From positions 22,682,581 to 22,746,580 of the forward strand of contig CM043968.1 of the NCBI GenBank assembly GCA_014529385.2: 64,000 nt of DNA, written 5' to 3'. The translations under genes and the position numbers were made by a program. This document shows positions 32,938 to 45,860 of the stretch, piece after piece. Positions within the stretch are counted from its first letter, which is position 1. Each line of letters opens with the position of its first letter. This stretch comes from Adiantum capillus-veneris (taxonomy: Eukaryota; Streptophyta; Polypodiopsida; Polypodiales; Pteridaceae). The notes under the pieces are model-generated. The model saw only the letters and a list, made by a program, of their open reading frames with translations, had not been told where the DNA came from and did not search any database.

Positions 32938-33080
32938 GTTGACATGGCAGCCTGTACGAAATTCCTTGATTTTACGTTGGCCTGCTGATGTGGCAGCCTG
33001 TATGAAATTCCTTGATTTTACGTTGGCCTGTTGATGTGGCAGCCTGTACGGATTTCCGTGATTTACGTTGGGCAGTTTTG
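32938..33080 (+). repeat. tandem repeat of about 50 bp inside LTR G
   Basis: Three units carry TGGCAGCCTGTA(C/T)G followed by ATTCCTTGATTTTACGTTGG (less exact in unit 3). LTR A has one corresponding segment. Confidence 0.8.
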
Positions 33081-33229
33081 GACGCCAGCTTTTGAGCCAG
33101 TTGCTTTTGAGTTTCAAGCTTTTCAAGGCCAAGGGCCTTTAAATAAGTGCAGAGGGTTCAGTCTCTGGCATGCTTCAGTGAGAAGGTGTAGATCATGAGT
33201 ACCGGCATTGTACCGAGTTCAAGTAATAT

Positions 33230-33265
33230 AAAGAAATACCGAAAGGGGCGCCAAGGTTTGGGGCC
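33230..33265 (+). promoter_or_regulatory. conserved 36-nt LTR box, copy 6
   Basis: Box in LTR G; the 5' 26 bases are conserved and the spacer reads AAGG instead of AGTC. Confidence 0.7.
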
Positions 33266-33307
33266 AATACTCTCTTGGGTAAAATTCCGCCACTCCGTGT
33301 CGCGTAT

Positions 33308-33308
<1 letters not shown>

Positions 33309-33357
<49 letters not shown>
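33309..33357 (+). repeat. (CT)n microsatellite inside LTR G
   Basis: About 24 CT units, a few tens of bases after the LTR box. Confidence 0.97.
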
Positions 33358-33361
<4 letters not shown>

Positions 33362-33405
33362 AGTTTTAGTTGTTATTGAAGTGCTAAATGTCTGTTCAGT
33401 CTGTT

Positions 33406-33770
33406 CTTTTCTATTGGCATGTGGTGCCCGTCTTGTGACACAAACCTTGGCTGGCACTACATAAGTGTGGGGCGTTGGTCTGTTAGAACCCCTTTCCTTC
33501 TGCGACACTAACAACACCCTATGCTTACATGGTTCTTGAAGTGAGGTAGGCAGGTATTAGGAGTCCTGTGCCCCACACATCTATCTAGGAGTGTGGTTTA
33601 TCGGTTTCATTGAATGCTCCTATCTCTTACCCCGCCCAGCAAAGGTCGTGTGAGTGTACGGTTACGGTTTAGATATTTGCTATACCCATATTGAATCCTA
33701 GTTTCCCTCATCTCCAGTGCACTCGCTTTGGATGAGAGAGAGAGAGAGAGAGAGGTGTGTTTGGAAACAG
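33406..33770 (+). other. probable intron of SRP72 (3' part)
   Basis: No coding similarity to the missing SRP72 N-terminus was found. It ends in a (GA)n run and the acceptor GGAAACAG at 33770. Confidence 0.55.
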
Positions 33771-35787
33771 GCCTATTGTTTATACAAGAAGAATCACTTA
33801 CAAGAGGCTATCTTGGCACTCGAAGGGTTAGAAAAGAATGAAGGAGTACTCCAACTTGAGGCTCAAATCTTGTACAGACAAGGTGAATTCAATGCATGCA
33901 TAGCCAGCTACCAAGCCCTCTCACAAAAGTTTGGTATGGATTCAACGGAGCTGAAGACAAACCTAATTGCATCCTATATTTCTGGTGGAAAGTCTGATGA
34001 GGTTTCTTCATTAATGGAGAGCCTGAAAGTTACTCCTCGCAGCAGTTTTGAGTTAGCTTACAATGCTGCATGTGCATTGATTGAAGGGAAGAACTACATC
34101 AAGGCAGAGGAGCTTTTGTTACTCTCTCGAAGGTATACTCTATTCCTTACCGTGGGCATGCAGCTTGAAAAAGTGTATTGATTAGCTTGACCATCTCTTT
34201 GCGGAAGGATTTTACCTTCTCACTTTCATAACTTAATTGTTTGGCTCCCAAAGACTTGGTCAGGAGGCGCTGGTAGAAGAAGAGTACACGAAAGACGAAA
34301 TCGAAGATGAATTGGCCCCAATTTCTGTACAGCTGGCCTTTGTCCAGCAGGTGGGGAGCTACCTGTGTGTTTTGTTAACTCTTTAAAATTGTTGTAACTC
34401 CTGTTCTACTGACTCAGGCTCAGGACCGTTCCGTGGAGGCATTGGAGGCTTACAACAAACTGTTGAAACAGAAACTTGGAGATGCTCCGTCTATGGCTGT
34501 GGCTTGCAACAATGTTGTGGTCTTGAGGGGGAATAAAGAGTTGGCTGATTCCATCAGAAAATTGGACAATCTGTTCGAGAAAAAGACGTCGCCTGAGCAG
34601 GGTCTACTCTTTGTGGACACTTTGGAGCATAAGCTTTCTACAAGACAGAAGGAAGCCATATCTTTTAATCGTCTGCTGGTGCTGCTGCTTGGTAACAAGC
34701 TTGATCAGGTAATACATGTGTGCAATTCGTTTTCCAAACTCAGGGTTCTCCATGGTCTAATTATAATTGCATGTAGGTGAGGGAATTGTTGCCAAGTCTC
34801 TTTGACAAGTTTCCAGAGAGTGTGATGCCACCGCTTCTGAGTGCCTCTTTGCTTTTACGAGAGGGAAAGCTAACAAGGGCTGAGGAAATGCTGGGGCAAT
34901 ATCTAGAAAAGCATCCAAATGACCTAGCAATGCTACTGCTGGCTCGAGCCCAAGTAGCTGCTCTTGCAGGACACCATGTAATTGCATCGAAGTCGTTGGA
35001 GCAAATACAGGAGCTGCAGCATAAGCCTGCTGTTGTCGCCACTCTGGTAGCCTTGAAGGAGAAAGGTGGGGATGTGAATGGAGCAGAGGCAACTCTCGAT
35101 ACTGCTGTCCAGTGGTGGGAGGATCACATGGGTGAAGATAATTCCACCTTGGAGCTAATTGCTCAAGAAGCGGCTACTTTCAAGCTGAGGCACAAGAAAG
35201 AAGAGGCAGCCTCCGCTCTTTTCCTGAAGTTGGTAAAAAGTTCTTCTGAAGTGGTCCGGGCAGAAGCTTTAACTGGGCTTGTATCTAGCACAGCCCACAC
35301 GGATATTGTTAAAGCAGAGGAGTATGAGCGCCAATTGCCTCCATTGCGAGGGGTGAATGAAATCGATGTATCTGCTTTAGAGGAGACGGGAAGCACAGTT
35401 GCGGTTTCAGTAGGTGCGAAGCGGCCATGGATGGCAGCAGGGGATGGAGCTTCAGATGGCAAAAGCAGGCACAAAAAGAGACGCAAAAGGCGTCCACGAT
35501 ACCCAAAAGGCTTTGATCCAGCCAACCCTGGGCCTCCTCCGGATCCTGAAAGGTGGCTGCCTTTGAAAGAGAGGTCAACATATAGGCCAAAGAGAAAGGA
35601 TAGAAGAGGACCCTTAAGAGGTTCTCAGGGATCGGTTGCGCGGACAGCGCCCACAGGGTCAACAACTAATGGCCCGAGTACATCAGCTGCTGCAAAGGCT
35701 GCAGCAGCAAGCTCTAGCAAGGCTGCAGAAACCTCGAAGGCTTCGACCAGCAGCACCAACAAATCCAAGAAAAAATCACGTCGATGA
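33771..35787 (+). CDS. SRP72: signal recognition particle subunit SRP72 (5' exons missing)
   Basis: SRP72 is the TPR-rich SRP subunit that binds 7SL RNA with SRP68 and helps target ribosomes to the ER. Exons read here are 33771-34132, 34254-34350, 34418-34708 and 34777-35787, all with GT-AG borders and kept phase, giving 586 residues. The first residues AYCLYKKNHLQEAILAL match an internal TPR helix of plant SRP72. From family knowledge about 75-80 N-terminal residues and the start codon are absent. The C-terminus has the RNA-binding signature PRYPKGFDPANPGPPPDPER between basic KKRRKRR and RPKRKDRR stretches, then an Ala/Ser/Lys tail. No stop or frameshift is seen. The missing exon(s) lie upstream of the transposon block or are lost. 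Confidence 0.92.
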
Positions 35788-36576
35788 ATAGCTTGGGTTC
35801 TGGCAAATTGCTAAGCACTCTAGGAAGAGTTGGGTTTTACTGAAAAGTACATGTAGGTCAAACATTTTTTGTTGTCAGATTATGAGAGTGCCAAACCATG
35901 ATGTGAGTAGCTGAAGGACGTGCCTTTGAAGAGGAAAAGAGACATGAAGCATGACAGGTGTTGATACTGGGAGGGGGAAGAGAGTGCAAGAGCTTTTATC
36001 AGGGCGTCTATTATATGTAGGAGGTACAGGCTCTGAAACCGCTTGATCATGGCTTTGATTTTTTCATGCAATTTTGTGCATGATTACTCCTTGCAGGAAG
36101 GAAAATTATTCACGGATTAATCCCATCATTGCAAGATGTCTAACCCCGGTTTTATCATGAAGTTTCTCAAAATTTTGTACTGATTCATGCGTTCATGCAG
36201 ATTCCGACGCATTCTAGCTTCAAAACTTTCTGCAATGTTATGCAATGTAGGACACTGCTCACTTCAGGCAGTTTTAAGGCCTTATTGTCTTTGCAGTGCT
36301 AGTTTTGTCCAAGCTCATGATTTCATTTATTTACAATGCTATTATGCTAGTGAGGAGTTTTGTTTTAATTTTCTTTTCAGTACATAGGGTGTGCTTGCTT
36401 GATCTTTTGTCACAAGGAAAAGCTTTTTGGGAAGAATGAGAACTCAATAGAAGACTTCCCTTTGATCAATTTCGTGAGTTAGGTGGTCTACTGGCTTTGA
36501 TGGAAGCAGCACTAGGCCATTTTTTGATGCTATTGCACTACACATTATTCCATGTGTTCACTAGTAATTGCTTAAA

Positions 36577-36648
36577 TTTTTTTGTAGGAATATTTTGAAG
36601 GTGCTTTACAAGGTAAATGTATTGTTTCTCAATACGACGTCTGTTGGT
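36577..36648 (+). repeat. dispersed 70-bp repeat, copy 1
   Basis: TTTTTTGTAGGAATATT and GGTGCTTTACAAGGT are followed by ATTGTTTCTCAATA-like sequence. The second copy is 38168-38237. Both copies run into a simple repeat. Confidence 0.75.
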
Positions 36649-36653
36649 ATGCC

Positions 36654-36654
<1 letters not shown>

Positions 36655-36718
<64 letters not shown>
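36655..36718 (+). repeat. compound (TC)n(AC)n microsatellite
   Basis: About 16 TC units followed by about 16 AC units. Confidence 0.97.
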
Positions 36719-36720
<2 letters not shown>

Positions 36721-36881
36721 TGTCATTTTACTTGGGTGTGATTGCTTCATCTGGCTACAATCTGTTGGCTGCCATTGCTCGTTTTCTGTAAAGAAATTCA
36801 TAGTCTTCTCGCAGTTGACTTTTGCTAGTAGTTGCTTCAGCTTGCAAACCTTTAGTTGTTTATAGTAGCTGTAGCTGGCTA

Positions 36882-37050
36882 TGCTTGACGGAGTTGATGG
36901 TTTTGTTGTCTTATGGGTGGTTACCATGGGTCTTTACCGTGCACTTTCATGAATGGGTGGATTTGGCTTATACTATGCATGATGGAGTTGGAGTTAAATT
37001 GTCTTGTGGGCGATTACCGGAAGTCTTTACCTTGCACTATATACCTTGGG
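36882..37050 (+). repeat. imperfect tandem repeat, unit about 90 bp
   Basis: Two units share ATGCTTGACGGAGTTG / ATGCATGATGGAGTTG, then TTGTCTT(A/G)TGGG and GTCTTTACC(G/T)TGCACT. Confidence 0.6.
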
Positions 37051-38145
37051 TTTTAGGGGTCTTCTGATGCTCTGATCATATTAGGACCCTGGGTCTCCTT
37101 GCTCTGATCCCTCTCAAATGAACATAATTCTTGGTTTTCCTCTTCACCTTGTGGGTTCAAGATTCTCCTTATAAGAGTGCTAGTGCGGGGGTATGACCCT
37201 CCCCTCACTTACACTCACCTAACTACCATGGATTTTTGGAAGGGCAATTGATATGTCTTTGACCGTTTAGATGACACGTTACCAGTCCTTTCCTTTCTTC
37301 CTCTCCCTCTGCCAATGCCTTGGAGTGAGAGTTCGTCTCGCCTCTGTAATCCGATGGCGATTTCCTTCAATATCTCTGGTTGGTTCTGGCTAGTTCTGCT
37401 AATCACTGGCTCGGTCTCCGTCAGCTTCTCATGGACTTGGCATGGCTTCTAAATCGCTTCACTTGTTTGTTGCTTCGAGATGGATGGTTTGTAGCTTTAC
37501 TCCCCTCCTTTTTTGACTTGTCGACAGGCTCATATTTGCCTCGACTTCAATGGATTGGGATGTTTTGGGGTTATCTTCTCTCCTTCAAGGCTTTACGACT
37601 CCGTCCTCTACTTGCCGTTCATTGTCATGGCCCATTTGTGCATGTCAATGGGTTATTGCTCTCACTTGCTTATGCCACATTATGATGTTGATAGGAGTGC
37701 CTCTAATGTCTGACTACTAAACACTAGCTTTTGGAAAAGGTGTACTTGGCATGCAGCGTCACGTTTTAAGGTGATAGCTTTTTATCCTTCACTTAAGACT
37801 TGTGCTATTAGTTTTGCTGGCTTCCAAAATGAGAGAGTGAGTTTTCATAATACAGCAAGGATACTTTTGATTGTAAGAAAGATAGGGTTGAAGATCTTGG
37901 GCTTGTTGACTTGCTGCATAAAGAATTTTGGTGGGTTGTCTTCAATGTTACCTTCAAGGATTTTGAGAAGGATCTTCCGTGTAGGTTTTTGCGAATCTCT
38001 AAACTTTGGTTTGAATCTGCGGATCTCAAATACTTGTAACCCTGTTGAATCTATACTGTGTTGGACAATGTAATGAATTATGACAATTGAGTTGCTAATC
38101 CTTTTGGTTCTTATTTACACCTCTATGCTGTTGGTTATGGTACTG

Positions 38146-38164
38146 CCCCCCCCCCCCCCCCCCC
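38146..38164 (+). repeat. poly(C) tract
   Basis: Nineteen consecutive C, just before the second 70-bp repeat copy. Confidence 0.95.
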
Positions 38165-38167
38165 TCG

Positions 38168-38237
38168 AGTTTTTTGTAGGAATATTATCAAGGTGCTTTA
38201 CAAGGTTAATGAAATGTTTCTCAATATGATTTCTGCC
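38168..38237 (+). repeat. dispersed 70-bp repeat, copy 2
   Basis: Partner of 36577-36648; bounded on both sides by poly(C). Confidence 0.75.
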
Positions 38238-38262
38238 CCCCCCCCCCCCCCCCCCCCCCCCC
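38236..38262 (+). repeat. poly(C) tract
   Basis: Twenty-seven consecutive C; the length may be inexact in the assembly. Confidence 0.9.
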
Positions 38263-39760
38263 AACGTTTTTTAACGGATTGCAACTAGTCACTCCCAACG
38301 ACATGCTCTTACACATGTTAAGAGGGATAAAGCTCCAAGCGTGATTTTCTTAGATGAATTCTTGTCTACATTTATACTTGCATCATGGTAGCATTTATGA
38401 GAATCTTTGCAAGTTGTACAATGGCTAGGCTTCACCAACTTTCGTTTTCTTGCTCATATCATCAACACAAATCTTGCCAACATACAAGTGTTGACATTGT
38501 ATTCTCCATACATATATACGGACATATATCTGCACTATTCTTTAGCGGCTCACAAAGCTTTAAAGCTCCTATTGGAGTAAAATGGTCACAGAAACATTGT
38601 CGGTTACCGTTTAAACATCAAATATTTCTTTGATGTTTCTCATAAGCATGACTTGTGCTTTACTATTTTCGCTCATACTGAATATAACGACTTGATTGGC
38701 TTCAGATTTGATTTTTGCACTCTCATCAACTTGATGAAGCAATAAGAGTGATGGTCTTTGACTACTATGTTCTGAATTAGCATTTTAATCTTGATTCCTA
38801 GGGAAAGGAATTTTTTTGTTCCCATTGCTATCTAGAGCTTGACTAGCTTGGGGGATTTTCCTTTTGATTGTAGCACTAATGACCATGGTCTTGAGTATCC
38901 TAGGATAGATAAAATGATTGGCTACTCTTTTAGCATTCTATTGACCTAGTTGTGATGAAACACATGCCAGGTTCCATTTGTACCCTAGTTGTGAGCTCAC
39001 TATTTATCACTGGTTTGAATGCTCCTTGATCTTGTCCCATAAATGGGTTTCCTTAAGGATAATTTTTTGATCTCTAAATCCTTTAGACCCTATTAGTTTA
39101 TGATAATCTGATAATGGTTTACAGCTTAAGCTCACTGAATCTATATTGTGGTTCCTATTTTTAACACTCACTAATGATACCATGATTGAAATTCGAAATA
39201 GATTATAGTGTGACTTTAACTCTTAAACTGCTTTGCATTTACTAAAATGAAACTACTTTATGAGTTTCATGGTAAGACTTGCACAAGACTTGGTTGGGAA
39301 ATTTCACTTGTATTTTGTCTTTATATTGTGATTTTTCAATCGTTGCTTGCCTCTACTCCTCATACCTACAACTGCTAAAGTTGCTTTGCACTCTCACTTG
39401 AGTGTTTGCCTTTGGGATGTTTCCTTAATGGCCAAATAGTGTTTGATCTTGATTAGAAATACTTCTTATATATTCCTTGGGATAAGGTTTCCCTTTTTTT
39501 TTCTTTTGGCTTGTTTCCTTTCATACTCCTAGAATCTGGCTAGTTTTTGAAATGGGCTTTGGACCTTGGAATGTTTTCACCTAATTTGGGTTCACTAAAT
39601 GCATTTTTGACCGATTCTCTACTCTTGAGAATATAGATAGTAGATCCTAAGATTGGTAACCAACTATACTTGAGGCATGGCATCTTAATTCTACCTTGAT
39701 TAGTCCTCATTGGGGGTTCCAACAAAAGGAATCAGGTTGTGCTCCTTCACAACACTCTAA

Positions 39761-41275
39761 TTATTTGTCTATGACATGCGGATTGGAGTGGGAGTGACTG
39801 AAGCTTTTTGCCCCTTGAAAAGCACCATCTACGGGTAGGACATTTTCTATCTCATAGGCTTGGATGTCTAGCTTGGTGGCCAACTCTGTGGATATGAAAT
39901 TGTGAGTAGAACCATGGTCAAAGAGAATAAAAGCATCATGTTCTCTTACCTTTCCCCAAGCATGGCATAGAGGAGATCCTTTGTGGTGAGCTTGCTCTTC
40001 GTGGATTTCGACCAAGGTAGCTCTAGGAGGCTCATGGTGGGTGTTCTTTTGGGGACAAGCACGGTACACATGCCCTTGCTCGCCGCACTTAAAACAACGA
40101 TTATCCTTGCAATAACACTCAAGCTCTTCAGGAGAGAGTTTGTTTTTGCCTTTGTAAAATCCCTTCTCCTTAGCTTTGTTGGAATTGCCCTTCGGAGACT
40201 TTTGGACATTGTCCTTCCCTTTAGGCTCATTGGAACCCTTGTTTTTCGTGGGCTAAGAATTTCTCTTAGCTCCTGTTTGGAAATTGATTCAAGAAGCCAC
40301 CATATAGTATGGTGTATAACCACCGATATGGTGCGTGGCCTTTAGGAGTTGACATACTCCGTCATTTCTTCAATTAAGCCCGCACAAAATTGTTACTTTT
40401 GCTCTCCAAAATCCATCTTTTTGAAGACAATGGATTTGAGATGTAGGTCTCAAAACTTGTCTACATATTTGTGAATGGATTCGTAGGGAGAGAGCTTCAA
40501 GCTTCACCATTCGATGAGTACTTTGTTTTTGGCATCGGTGGCCAAAAAATCTTAAAGCTTTCCATGTTCGTGGAGCTTCACCATTTGCCTGTAGGCTAGA
40601 CCACCATTGCTTGGCGGACTTTTGAAAGTGCATAGCTACATGGCATAGCTTAGAGGACTCCGTGAAGCCCTCATCTCCAAACGCTGCATCGAATTGTTGG
40701 ATAAAGGCCAAGACTTTGTCCGTAGCACCAAATGTGTCATCGTAGGTAAGGAAAGAGATGCACTTCCCTCCCTCTTTGAGCTTGGACGACCTGTTTCACG
40801 TGGCATAGGATTTCCTATGGCCTCTTCTTTTTGATGGTTTGAAAGTTGCACCTTCACTTTCTTCAGAAGACGAAGAATTTGAAGAAGATGGAGAAGAGGG
40901 TGACCTCTTTTTCGCCTTTTTCTTGCCTTGATCTTCTTTGTCTGCACCATCACTTTTATAAGAGGAAGAGGATGAAGAAGATGGAGAAGAGGGTGTCCTC
41001 TTTCTCGCCTTTTTCTTCTCTTGCCTTTTGTCATCCCTCTTTGAATTATGGTGTGGAGAAGTGTGCGATGGTCTTCTCCGTTTAGGAGGTGATGTAGAGC
41101 GTTTAGCCCGCCGTCTTTGTGGAGCCATCTTTGCCGAGGTGGCAGGAGACTCACTTCTTTCTCGTTCCTTCACTGGGGGCTCTTGAGTTCTCTTTTGAGA
41201 AGGAGATGCGTCTTCAAGAAGCAAATTTTTGAGCCCTTCGTATGGATCCTCTTCTTCTTCCCGAATCGAAAATTT
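39761..41275 (-). pseudogene. gag, zinc knuckle and protease of element E, inverted
   Basis: Reading leftwards: an acidic start (EDPYEGLKNLLLEDASPS), a Lys/Arg/Ser-rich linker (KKKARKRTPSSPSSSSSSSY), and a gag core (FIQQFDAAFGDEGFTESSKL, SAKQWWSSLQ) after frame changes near 40650-40720. A knuckle (CFKCGEQGHVYRAC, about 40054-40095) and a protease with FILFDHGSTHNFISTELA (about 39865-39925) follow. The middle residue of the protease triad is His. The linker resembles that of gag A. Several frame changes; inactive. Confidence 0.75.
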
Positions 41276-44007
41276 CTCAAGCGGTTCACCGCCTAATAAA
41301 CCTCCTTATAGAGTTTCTCAAGCTCAACAAGAGGAGATTATGCGGCAAGTGCATGAGTTAGTTGAGACGGGCATGGTTAGGCCTAGCTCATGTCCATTTT
41401 GCTCACCTATGTTATTAGTGCAAAAGAAAGATGGCACATATCGTATGTGTGTCGACTATAGAGCACTAAATAGAAACACTATCAAGAATAGGTTTCCCGT
41501 TCCACGGGTAGAAGACCTATTTGATAAGCTACAAGGGTCCACCACCTACTTCAGTAGGATTGACCTAAAAAGTGGGTATCATCAAATAAGGATAGTTGAT
41601 CAAGACATTGTAAAGATCGCATTTTGCACTACGTTTGGTCTTTACGAATATATTTTCATGCCTTTTGGCTTGACCAATGCACCAATCACATTCAACCACT
41701 TGATGGAGAATTAGGCCTCACCGAACCTTTATTGGAGTGTTCTTTGATGATATTATCATCTACTCTAATTCACTAGATGAACACAAGCGACACCTCCAGG
41801 TAATATTTCAAGTTCTAAGAGAGAATAAACTTTATGTTAATCGAAAGAAAAGTGAATTTTTCTTGCAAGAGATTCAGTATTTAGGTCACATTATCTCTCA
41901 AGATGGCATCCAAATGGATCCATCAAAGTTAGAGGTAATAAAAGGATGGCCTAAACCAAGGAATCTTCATGAACTAAGAAGCTTTATAGGTATGTGTGCA
42001 TAGTATAGACGCTTCACAGAAAAGTTCTCACAAATTGCAGGACCATTACATGACCTAACAAAGAAAAACATTAGGTATACATGGTCTGCCAAAGAGAACA
42101 ATGCTTTCAAAAAGCTTATCTCTCAACCTGTGCTTATAGTACCGGATCTCTCAAAGCCATTTGAGGTCCAATGTGACAATTGTGGTGATTGCCTTGGAGC
42201 TGTTTTGCTCCAAGAAGGGCACGCCATAGCCTATGAAAGTCGAAGGATCGACCTTGTTGAGTAAGCTCTAGACATATAGGAAAAGGAACTCCTCGTAGTT
42301 CTACATGTCTTAGACTCAAGGAAGCACTATTTATTGGGGACTCCTTTCATTCTGCAGCGGACAGATCACCAAAGCCTTAAGTACTTCATGACGTAGCACA
42401 AGCTCTCTAACAAACAAATGAGGTGGAAAAATTTCCTTTCGCAATTTCATTTTCTTATTGATCACATTGCTGGCAAGCATAATCAAGTAGCCGATGCACT
42501 CTCAAGACGGCTGAGAGTGAATGCGGTTTCCATAGCAACTCACAATGATCTATCTTCCATGATAGATGAGTATGCTATTGATACCGATTTTGGAGATGTG
42601 ATTTCAGCCCTTGCATTAGGGAAGAAAGAGGAACCATTTACTTTACAAGATGGTTATCTTCTCTATGGCAATAGACTATGCATTTCTAACTCACTACGTG
42701 AGAAAGTAATGTATGAATCTCATGCTCCTCCTTATGCGGGGCATAGAGGGATTCAGTCTACCCTAAAGGGGATTGAAACATATTTCTATTGGCCTACCAT
42801 GAAAGCAAACATACAAGAGTATGTTTCTAAATGTGTGGTATGCCAAAAGATGAAGTTTGATAGAGGAAAGAAGCAACCTGGATTGCTTCAACCTTTGCCA
42901 ATCCCTAATTCACCATGGGAGAGCATATCCATGGATTTTATCTTTGGATTGCCCAAGTCTATCCATGGGAATACGGGAATATGGACGATAGTAGACAGGT
43001 TTAGTAAACAAGCTCATTTTATACCTGTCAAAGAGACTCTCAAAGCCCATCAAATGGCAACCCTCTTCATATCACAAATCTACAAGTACCATGGCTTGCC
43101 AATGTACATAGTGTCAGATAGAGATCATAGAATGAACAATAATTTTTGGAAGGGTCTCTTTGAGAATTTAGGGACAAGGCTAAATTTCTCTTCGGCCTAT
43201 CACCCGCAAACGGATGGCCAAAGTGAAATAGCTAACTTAACAATTCTTGATCTAGTAAAATCCTATGTAATGGAAGTAGATCAAAGGTCCCAATGGGAGA
43301 AGTACTTACCCTTAGTGGAGTATGCCTACAATAACACTATACATACTTCCACGGGAAAAGCACCTTTCGAGGTAATTGAGGGAAGATAAAAAAATCCCTT
43401 GCTACTTAAGGTACATGGGAAGATCTTCGCTGCAGATGAGTATAGCCGAGACCTACAAGAATCTTTCCAAAAGATTAAGGATGATATCTCACAGCAAAGA
43501 CAAAAGGCTGCTCCTGATAAGCACAAAAGAGCCCAAGCCTTTAAAAAAAATGATTGGGTCTTACTTAAATTTTCCAAGTCTCGATTAAGGCACACAATGG
43601 GCAAGAATCCTATGGGACACCAAAAGTACTATGCTAAGTTAGCAAAAAGGTACTATGGTCCCTTCCAGATTCTTAGGCCAATCAATGAGATGGCCTATCA
43701 ACTCAAGTTGCCCAGCCATTGGCTCATACACAATGCTTTCCATGTGAGCCTTCTAAAGCCTTACAAAGGAGAGCCACCTCAAGAACCAACTATTGAAGAC
43801 CCACCAGAGATCGAGAACCAAGAAGAGGTGCTGCAGCCCGAGTCCATTCTCTGACATGAAGACAAGGTACTAAGAGGCGGTAAGACTATTCGATGATATC
43901 TTATTAAGTTTAAGAATTATCCTTTTGAAGATGCTAGATGGATGGAAGGCATAGAATTAAAGGATAACCTAAACCTTGTCAATGCTTACAATGCTTCCCT
44001 GGAGTAA
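41276..44007 (+). pseudogene. pol of element E: RT, RNase H, integrase, chromodomain
   Basis: RT starts at SPPNKPPYRVSQAQQEE and has KDGTYRMCVDYRALN, MPFGLTNAPITFN and the catalytic GVFFDDIIIYS. RNase H spans 42160-42500. The 323-residue open frame at 42418-43389 contains the integrase finger (HAPPYAGHRGI, CVVCQKMK) and the core Asp/Asp/Glu in MDFIFG, VSDRDHRM and QTDGQSEIAN. The GPY/F-like part (RYYGPFQIL) and a chromodomain (YLIKFKNYPFEDARWMEG) end at the TAA at 44005. Stops include TAG at about 41712, 42001, 42262 and 42394. Frame changes occur near 41715 and 43390. The closest relatives in this window are A, B and C. Confidence 0.85.
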
Positions 44008-44360
44008 GCAAATGTAAAAATGTTTAAAATGAACAAATTTTTTGTCTTATAAGACTCTCTTTTTCTTTATTGTGCACAAAAATGAAGTAGTATGCATAAT
44101 TAGATCAAGTTTGCGGAGACTACGTCTCCTAAACACCAAGTAGAGCTTGTCACTCTACTATGGAAGGTTGATCTGAGTAATGTGCAGACATGCTTGCGGA
44201 AGCTTAGGCTCTCAAGCGCCAAATGGACTAGTCATCCATTATGGAATGATGTTGTAGGGTAACATAGGGATCCTCTACCCGCTAGAAAAAGGACTAATGA
44301 ATAGGCTTTATCTTCTCTACCCCATAGTCGAGGACGACTATGATTTGAAGAGAGAGGTAA
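44008..44360 (+). other. 3' internal non-coding region and polypurine tract of element E
   Basis: No gene. It ends in TTGAAGAGAGAGGTAA (44345-44360), the likely polypurine tract. Two similar segments contain TTGCGGA(G/A)(A/G)CT followed by CTC(C/A)-rich text at 44110 and 44192. Confidence 0.6.

Positions 44361-45860
<1,500 letters not shown>

Larger units (their letters stand above)
32927..33405 (+). repeat. LTR of element G
   Basis: Starts TGTCACAAACTG after a polypurine tract and has the 36-nt box at 33230-33265 and a (CT)n tract at 33309-33357. It fades out near TCAGTCTGTTC (about 33405). The 3' end is uncertain. Confidence 0.7.
35788..39760. other. SRP72 3' flank and AT-rich intergenic DNA, no gene recognised
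   Basis: The first few hundred bases are probably SRP72 3' UTR. The rest holds a duplicated segment of about 70 bp (36577/38168), an imperfect tandem repeat (36882-37050), a (TC)n(AC)n tract and two poly(C) runs. Open frames such as 37380-37685 and 37771-38073 resemble nothing I know and have no clear codon bias. Weak retroelement remnants cannot be excluded. Confidence 0.5.

Noticed and set aside
37380-38073. Open frames of about 100 residues after SRP72
   Set aside because: No recognisable family, no splice support and no repeated copy; more likely chance in AT-rich DNA.
865-39925. Non-Ser/Thr residue in the protease D-X-G triads (Asn, Gly, Pro, His) as a new protease class
   Set aside because: I recall such variants in annotated plant Ty3 elements; interesting as diversity but not enough for a separate claim.
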